From Drosophila pseudoobscura (Eukaryota; Arthropoda; Insecta; Diptera; Drosophilidae), in NCBI RefSeq assembly GCF_009870125.1, contig NC_046683.1:47755869-47819868 (forward strand): 64,000 nucleotides of DNA, written 5' to 3'. The first letter of the stretch is position 1. Every line of letters begins with the position of its first letter. Under the pieces are notes generated by a model. It saw only the letters and a list, made by a program, of their open reading frames with translations. It ran no database searches and was not told the origin of the DNA. A program made the position numbers and the translations under genes. This document shows positions 58,477 through 64,000 of the stretch, one piece after another.

Positions 58477-60057
58477 ATGGCGTCTGACAATGAAGATCCA
58501 CCGTTGTCACCGACTGGCCCCATCTCTGAGATACTGAAGCTGAATGACGATTGCCTGGAAGAGATTTTCGAGCGGCTGTCGGATTTGCCTACCGAGATTT
58601 ACTTCTCCGAAGTCTGCCAGAGGTTTCAAAACATTGCCTTGGGAAAATGGCGGATCAGCCATACCTATGACACGATGGATCTGGAAAAATGGTAAATGTA
58701 TAATTGCAGCCGAAATATTTATTGATTATAATCAGAATGTGTCAATCCTTTAATAGGCGAGAACTGCTGCCCAACTTTGATGATTTATATTACTTCATCC
58801 ATTTGATGCAGCCGTATATAAAGGAAATGTACGTCAGTAGCTGTCTTTGCACATTGCTCAAGGATTTGGATGAAATACACATTACGGAGCTGCCCCAGGT
58901 GACCAGCTTTTATTACGATCCCGAGGACGTGGATTGTTATCCATCGAATCGCAGCATACGCAAATTGACCCTCATTGTGCCTGGCGTGCGTAGACTTCGC
59001 CTAACCACTCCTACAGATGGGCGGTATCTCTCCCGCTTTAAGCATCTGAAAGAACTTCATCTGTATGAGGATCAGCACAAGGCCTACGAGCTGCGCCAGC
59101 AGTATCTGGATGAGGTGTGCCAGTAAGTAATGATTTGCGGCTCCTTCGCCAGCTTGCCTCCTAATTCGTCACCTGTTCCGCAGTCGGTGCGACCTCCAAG
59201 TGCTGGACATACGAACATTCGATGGGATCAGTAAGCTGCGCCTCAACAACTGCGTTAAATCTCTCCAGAGTCTCACCACCCTAAAGCTCAATCTGGCCAC
59301 GATCAAGTCTGTGCTGCCGGAAATCATGAAGCTGCCGTCGCTCAAACAACTGGTAGTTCTCCTCTGCTCCGAATGGCACATTCCCGCAGAGGTCTGCCCG
59401 GACGAATACGATCCCAAAATACGAGAAGTCGAGGAGTTCTATGCGATTATGGAGCACAAGGCGAAGGAAATTACATGCGTGGCCGTAGATGGCTACTACA
59501 TGCCACTGGAGCCGGGTTGGGACAGGGATTTGCCAATTTGGCCGCATAAGAAACTGCAGCGCCTGGCCATTTGCAGTTGGGACCATTCTACTGAATATCT
59601 TGAGCGCTACACCTGCATGAAAGATCTGCAATTGCTTTGCCTGCGAAATTGTACCCATTTGAACGATGATGTGCTCCTCAAATTCGTTGATCTATGCCCA
59701 CGTCTGCAGCACCTGGACGTCTCTTACTGTCGAGAGGTAACACCCAGTTTTCTCTCCCGAGCCCTAAAAATTCTCAAGCAAAAAGACCCGCATAGACAAC
59801 AGACGGGATACAGCAAGACCCCGCCGTTGTTTATTTACTATGTCCTCAGTGGGTTCGAGGACTTTGTCGACAAAGAGGTGATTACATTGTTCCCGTTTAT
59901 TGTTCAGATTTAACTAATCTCATTGTACTGTCCCTTGCAGAACCTGAAGACCTCTCCAGAATACAGGGAATACATCGTCTTTAAACCAGACTTCCCAGTC
60001 CGATCGGAGCGGGGGCTTAGCTTTGTAGATCGCGGCTATCAGTTCGAATTTATCTAA
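58477..60057 (+). CDS. F-box protein with leucine-rich repeats
   Basis: Four exons: 58,477-58,691; 58,757-59,122; 59,184-59,877; 59,941-60,057, joining to 463 residues with all introns GT-AG (61-65 bases). An F-box-like motif occupies about residues 20-60 (ILKLNDDCLEEIFERLSDLP ... VCQRFQNIALGKW), with the DDCLEEIFERL core that contacts Skp1. The remainder contains leucine-rich segments such as IRKLTLIVPGVRRLRL, LQVLDIRTFDGISKLRL, LTTLKLNLATIKSVLPEIMKLPSLKQL, LQRLAICSW, and near the C-terminus LLCLRNCTHLNDDVLLKFVDLCPRLQHLDVSYC. It is probably the substrate receptor of an SCF ubiquitin ligase; the target is unknown. The start has a GGCCATGG context and is preceded by DRE sites. I cannot assign a fly gene name. 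Confidence 0.9.
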
Positions 60058-60165
60058 TATCGGGTACATACGTACATATATATTGATTAATTATTACAAA
60101 ATTATGTTGCATAAATTAATGATGTTAAATTAAATTATATGAAACAGTATCGATTGGTATTTTAG

Positions 60166-60184
60166 AATTCTCATGTTGAGAATT
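60166..60184. other. Small perfect hairpin after the F-box gene
   Basis: AATTCTCA and TGAGAATT arms face each other around TGT, 109 bases after the F-box stop codon. A role in the 3' end is possible, but the stem is only 8 bases and could be chance. Confidence 0.3.
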
Positions 60185-60204
60185 TTCGATATTTCTCTGC
60201 AACA

Positions 60205-60374
60205 CTGTCACACTTTAGTCTACCCAATGTATTATGTATTAGGAAATATTTCATTTTTTTTATTTTATTTACATTTGTATTGATTAGTACGTTTTATTAA
60301 AAAAAGAAAATGTATTTCGGTGGTGCCGATGTATTGATGTATCGTTGAAATCATCGATAGAGCGACCATCGATA
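60205..60374 (+). promoter_or_regulatory. Motif-1-like and paired DRE half sites upstream of the SMIM8 homologue
   Basis: CTGTCACACTT near 60,206 differs by one base from the fly core motif YGGTCACACTR. ATCGATA occurs at 60,353-60,359 and 60,368-60,374, about 105-125 bases above the ATG. Together they look like a housekeeping promoter. Confidence 0.5.
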
Positions 60375-60478
60375 AATTTACATTTATTCACGCTTTTGCT
60401 TTTAAAACGAATTGTGCAACAAATACGGTAAAAATTTGACTAATTGCATTCGAAGTTCAATAAAAGCATTTTAAAAAA

Positions 60479-60802
60479 ATGAGTGACGGAAAGGAACAGA
60501 AGCCTGGCGATGGCATCCGCTCCATGCGGAGCACGGGCGTCTTCCGTTTGATCAACTTTGAACTGTACACAAAGCCGGTGGGTGTTCAGGATGCACCAGT
60601 CAACATTCAGAGCTTTCTTTAATAGGTTTTGTTTTCTTTGCAGAACATGGTCGTCATGGGCCTGGGCTTGACAGCTATAACTGGAGTCTTTGGATATATT
60701 GCCTACATGCGGTACAAGTACCAGAGTTTGGGCTACTATGTGGCCGTCAAGGAAGACGGAAAGGAGGAGTTTATCAAGAAGAAATCAAATTGGGAGCTGT
60801 AG
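60479..60802 (+). CDS. SMIM8: SMIM8 homologue, small single-pass membrane protein
   Basis: Two exons, 60,479-60,577 and 60,644-60,802, encode 85 residues. The N-terminal half has the family signature GIRSMRSTGVFRLINFELYTKPN (human SMIM8 has a similar [23 protein letters not shown] stretch, from memory). One membrane segment follows at about residues 35-55 (MVVMGLGLTAITGVFGYIAYM). The C-terminal tail is charged and ends KKKSNWEL. The biochemical role of SMIM8 is not established. The intron sits exactly at the KP/N junction. The ATG lies in an A-rich context after AAAAAAATG. The eIF2A gene converges on it from the right. Confidence 0.88.
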
Positions 60803-60825
60803 CATTGTATCTTTGTGGAAACTTC

Positions 60826-60831
60826 TTTATT
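60826..60831 (-). terminator. eIF2A: Possible polyadenylation signal of eIF2A
   Basis: TTTATT on the plus strand reads AATAAA on the minus strand. It lies 289 bases below the eIF2A stop and only 24 bases beyond the SMIM8-homologue stop, so the 3' untranslated regions of the two genes probably overlap. Confidence 0.45.
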
Positions 60832-61119
60832 CGCTTGATAGCACAATTTGGTACATAAATTTCTGTTGTTTCGAGTAACTGTTTGTTTGCCAAAAGTGTT
60901 CAGAAATCACAAAAGTAGAAAAATGTTTTTAACTAGAAACTTTTTGCGACACATATTTTTCGCAAAATGAGCGTTAAACAACAGGAAAAGGAAGAACAAC
61001 AAACAGTGTATGAGAAGGGAGGAGGAGAGAAGGCAACTTGTGGTGTTATCTGGTGGGTGTATCACACAAATCAATGGTATTGTCCTATTCCTCTTGCCTC
61101 TCTCGCTCGGCGACTCCCT

Positions 61120-63674
61120 TTAGTCGGACAGCTTGAGCATCTTAAGTTCGTCCAAGTAAGTTGCTTCCATTTTAATTTTATTCAATTGATTCAGCTCGAG
61201 ACTTTCGCCCTGGTCCTGGCGCGACTTTAGTTTCTTAATGTCTGAAAGCTTCTTGGCAACGGTGCGAATTTTGCGTTCCTTCTCGTTCGAATTCTGGCCA
61301 TTGGCCTGGGGATGTGGTTGATGCTGATGAAGATGGCGCTGTTGGTCGGCAGCATTCTCCTGTTGATATCTGGGCGCCTGAGGTCGTGTTCTGTGTGTGT
61401 GATGTGGCGTCTGGGATGCCTGCTGTTCCTCCCCCGTCACAGTCACCGTCTGTGTCGTTGGAACCGCAGCAGAGGCTGCTGCGGTATCCACATCGCCACC
61501 ATTCACAGCTTTTACATTTACTTCCCTCCGTGGGCCCTTTGGCTTGTTTTTGTTGTTCTTTTTGTTGTTAGCACCACCTGCAGGCAACAAAAGAAATGCA
61601 AACAGCAATTAGCAAATACATTGCCCGCCCTACTTACTGCCATAATATAAGTCCCTAATCCTAATTTGCATGTATTACGAAATGTTTAAGGGGTGAAGGA
61701 GGAGGATGAATCGTTAATTCTAGTATCGTTTATACTGATAGGGTCGATAGCGTCTGTTGGACCGATTTGGCACGGTAGCGGCAGCTACCGATGTCGGTGT
61801 CGATGCATCACGACCCTCACGGCCACTCGAGACTTGGCATTGACCCTGTTCGCTCCGTCGCACGATCGGATTGTCCATATCATATTGTCTGTTCCAAATC
61901 TTGCGCATTCCATTACCTGCTGATGCTGGTGCCAGTCCGGGTACGGTTGGCTGTGGCAAGTACTTCTCTGGATTCTTTCCCTCCTTCAACAAACGCAAAT
62001 GGGGCGGTGTGTAGGCCTTTTTGCTCGCTTCTGGCTGACTGGATTTAATCCCCTCATGCTTGGCCTTGGTGATTTTTGGCTCACTGAAGGTCTTATCTGC
62101 ATACTGCTGCCACTCGATGCCGAGCAACTCCTGGCTTTGCGGCCACATGGTCTCGTGCAGCAGGGCTCCGGAGTAGTGGTACACCTTGAAACTGCAAGTA
62201 AAATAATAATTAAAATTTGCATCGGAATTGCAAGCATATTTCATGGGAAGCAACTCACCCGTTACTAATGCGGAGCCTGGGAGCGGTGGTGGCTGTGACA
62301 AACCATTCGCCATTGGGATGCCACTCGAAGACAGTGGTGTCCGCCAGCTTCAAGCTGGCCAGCTTCTCCCGTTTGGGCACATCCCATACCTCGACGGCTC
62401 CGGGCAGATTGCCAAAACCGGCGAGCACAATGATGTTTCCAAAAGGATTGAAATAGGCACAGTTACGTGGACCCTCTCCAAAGTCATAGATCACGTCGCA
62501 CTTGAGATTGTAGAGAGCTGCCTTGGAGGGCATGAAGCCATATACAACCACGAATTCGGTGGCTTTGGGACTCCACTTGACACAGTGGACTGGTCCCTCC
62601 TTCGACAGCGGCACGGAGCAAGTGTCACCCTTGGTGGCCATGAAGTGGACAGCCTGATTGCCGTAGTAGGAAGCGCCGCTCTTGTCCACCTCGGTGCTGG
62701 TTAGCAACAGCAGGCCAGTGCCTCTCTTGTTCCACAACATTTCCACGCGGTCCGCTTGGAAGAAACTCTTGCAGGCGACCGTTTGGTTCTGGCCCAGGGC
62801 GGGATACTTGTACAGCTTGCACATGGACGGAGCACCCTTGGCGCCGGGATTGTAGAAGGCCAAATACGGCGGACAGTGGCCGGGACCAAGAGATAACATT
62901 CCCCCACGACTGCCGCCTATTTTTCTTTGGGTATTTTCGAATCCTTTAGCCGATCCTTCGGGCAGATCGTAGAACAGAGCCTCGCCGCCCACGACGAGAG
63001 CGAAGATGGTCTCGTCCGACGACCAAGATGGCTCCCAATTCGTTTGGTTCTTCTGGACAATGGCAAACACTTCGGTGCCCGTGGTGATATCGTACACGAG
63101 GAGATTGGGCGACCCCTCTGGGCGGTCCTTGGTGATGGCATAGTGCTCCCAGGTGCACAAATAATTGCCACGTGGCGAGAACTTGAGGTAGAACGCCTTG
63201 GGGCGCGGCAACGAGCACTGCACCGGCCACTCTCCGGCACCATCCTTGCACGCCTCGAGCACCTTAACGTCCCGGCCGTTGGAATATGCAAAATATCGGC
63301 CATCTGGACTGAAGCAGATCGAACGAGAACATTTCGTCTCCTCTCGCGGCAAGTTTGACTTGTGTTCATATGGCAACTTAGGTCCGGCCGATGACCACAG
63401 TTCAACCGCCACGCTAGAGCGAACTGCAAACGAAGGCACGATAGATTAGTTACCAGAGAAATACACGAGGTAGCGCTCCCTCCTCCCCACCCCCGACGAC
63501 AGAGAATGACTCTTGAGTTTGCACAGTCCTGCCAGGTGGCGGGGCTGGCAATGCAGCTGGTGCCCCACATTGTCTGGCATTGGGGGCAGTGTTTGGGGAC
63601 TAGTTTTGTATGGAATCTGCGGGATTATATTTACTTGCAAGGGTAGGAACAACACCGTCCGCAGCTGCAGCCAT
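61120..63674 (-). CDS. eIF2A: Eukaryotic translation initiation factor 2A
   Basis: A non-canonical initiation factor that can deliver initiator tRNA to the 40S subunit independently of the eIF2 heterotrimer. Minus-strand exons: 63,674-63,635; 63,423-62,259; 62,191-61,917; 61,577-61,120, joining in frame to 645 residues. Exon 2 encodes the beta-propeller, with family landmarks SICFSPDGRYFAYSNG, LKFSPRGNYLCTWEHY, WEPSWSSDETIFALVV, GAKGAPSMCKLYKYP, KSFFQADRVEMLWNKRGTG, STEVDKSGASYYG, EFVVVYGFMPSKAALYNLKC, FGEGPRNCAYFNPFGNI and VLAGFGNLPGAVEVWDVP. Exon 3 has AYTPPHLR. Exon 4 is low complexity, then a C-terminal coiled coil (KLSDIKKLKSRQDQGESLEL ... LDELKMLKLSD). An in-frame ATG inside intron 1 (63,439; MPSFAVRSSVAVELW) could serve as an alternative start. 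The donor of exon 3, GCAG|GTAATG, is fair; reading through it gives another C-terminus ending at 61,720. Confidence 0.93.
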
Positions 63675-63817
63675 TGTCTTCCAATCTCACACGCACACAC
63701 ACACAAGAACACGCACGGCGATGTTGTTGTTGCTATCTAGTACTCGCGCTCTGTTGCAGCCGGTGTTGGTTAACAGATGATTGGTTGTGCACTCACACGG
63801 TCGCTCTGTACTGTGTT

Positions 63818-63825
63818 TATCGATA
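63818..63825. promoter_or_regulatory. DRE upstream of eIF2A, possibly bidirectional
   Basis: A perfect TATCGATA lies 144 bases above the eIF2A ATG and 27 bases before the ATG of a possible divergent gene at 63,852. This fits a shared DREF-type promoter. Confidence 0.6.
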
Positions 63826-63851
63826 GACGCCTATCTACATGAATTGGCGCG

Positions 63852-64000
63852 ATGACGGACACTTTGAACATGTATGTTACCTAACCAAACCAAATATTTA
63901 GAACCGCAACAAAACTTCAGCTCTACGTGAATTTAAAAACATTTTAATACTGACGATTTGAGATCTATGATTTCAGACGGCACATTCAAACGTATCTAGA
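63852..64000 (+). CDS. Possible 5' part of a divergent gene, cut by the window edge
   Basis: ATG at 63,852 opens a short exon (63,852-63,871, MTDTLN plus two bases) ending in AACAT|GTATGT, a good donor. A 105-base AT-rich intron ends in GATTTCAG at 63,976, and the frame continues as RHIQTYL to the edge. The combined start would be MTDTLNIRHIQTYL. The splice signals, intron length and nearby DRE support a real gene, but there is too little protein to name it. Confidence 0.45.

Noticed and set aside
61617..61676. Possible microexon in eIF2A intron 3 (AAATTAG|GATTAG ... ATGGCA|GTAAGT)
   Set aside because: Acceptor and donor look good, but inclusion as 17 or 23 bases would break the frame between exons 3 and 4, whereas direct joining restores the conserved C-terminus.
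1..64000. tRNA, snoRNA, microRNA or CRISPR features
   Set aside because: Reading for tRNA A/B boxes and for C/D or H/ACA boxes in the introns of Nopp140 found nothing convincing. No remembered fly microRNA sequence was seen. CRISPR arrays do not apply to a fly genome. A covariance-model scan was not possible.

Overview
This is a window of nuclear DNA from a fruit fly, most likely the obscura group of Drosophila. The evidence is short GT-AG introns, fly core promoters (TATA + Inr, DRE TATCGATA), proteins that read as fly orthologues of P5CDh1, Nopp140, eIF2A and SMIM8, and dispersed repeats resembling the obscura-group DINE-1/ISY Helitron family as I remember it. P5CDh1 and Nopp140 lie on 3L in D. 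melanogaster (Muller D), so in a pseudoobscura-type species this would be the arm XR. That chromosome assignment is inference.

Positions 1 to about 46,650 hold no protein gene I can support. The stretch is dense in microsatellites (CA, GA/CT, CAG, GGCAG-type hexamers, long C or G runs). It also carries several longer tandem arrays: a 60-bp unit with 11 copies and no indels (15,001-15,660); a unit of about 113-119 bp with six copies, each carrying a hairpin (24,255-24,940); a unit of about 195 bp with three copies (30,142-30,745); a unit of about 280 bp with four copies (33,165-34,060); and a 26-bp unit with about 13 copies (35,592-35,945). A dispersed cluster of about 20 AGATAC/GTATCT motifs lies at 2,219-3,450. 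Stretches at 4.8-8.4 kb look like fly 5' leaders or promoters. I suspect long introns or regulatory DNA of a large neighbouring gene, but cannot show it.

From 46.7 kb to the right edge the window is gene-dense. In order: a small secreted Gly/Tyr-rich protein (+, 46,751-47,233); a 505-bp tandem duplication; P5CDh1, mitochondrial proline catabolism (+, 49,914-52,032, seven exons); DINE-1-like and other repeats (53.2-54.2 kb); Nopp140, the nucleolar phosphoprotein with two alternative C-termini, canonical and RGG (-, 57,672-54,596); an F-box/leucine-rich protein (+, 58,477-60,057, four exons); a SMIM8 homologue (+, 60,479-60,802); eIF2A (-, 63,674-61,120, four exons); and what may be the first exon and a half of another gene (+, from 63,852). 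Nopp140/F-box and eIF2A/edge gene are divergent pairs with DRE sites between them. SMIM8 and eIF2A converge closely. The right-hand genes look like ordinary housekeeping genes; most of the unexplained structure is in the repeat arrays and the duplication at 47.3-48.3 kb.

Exon boundaries were placed by hand from reading frame, splice consensus and conserved protein sequence. No alignment or expression data were available.
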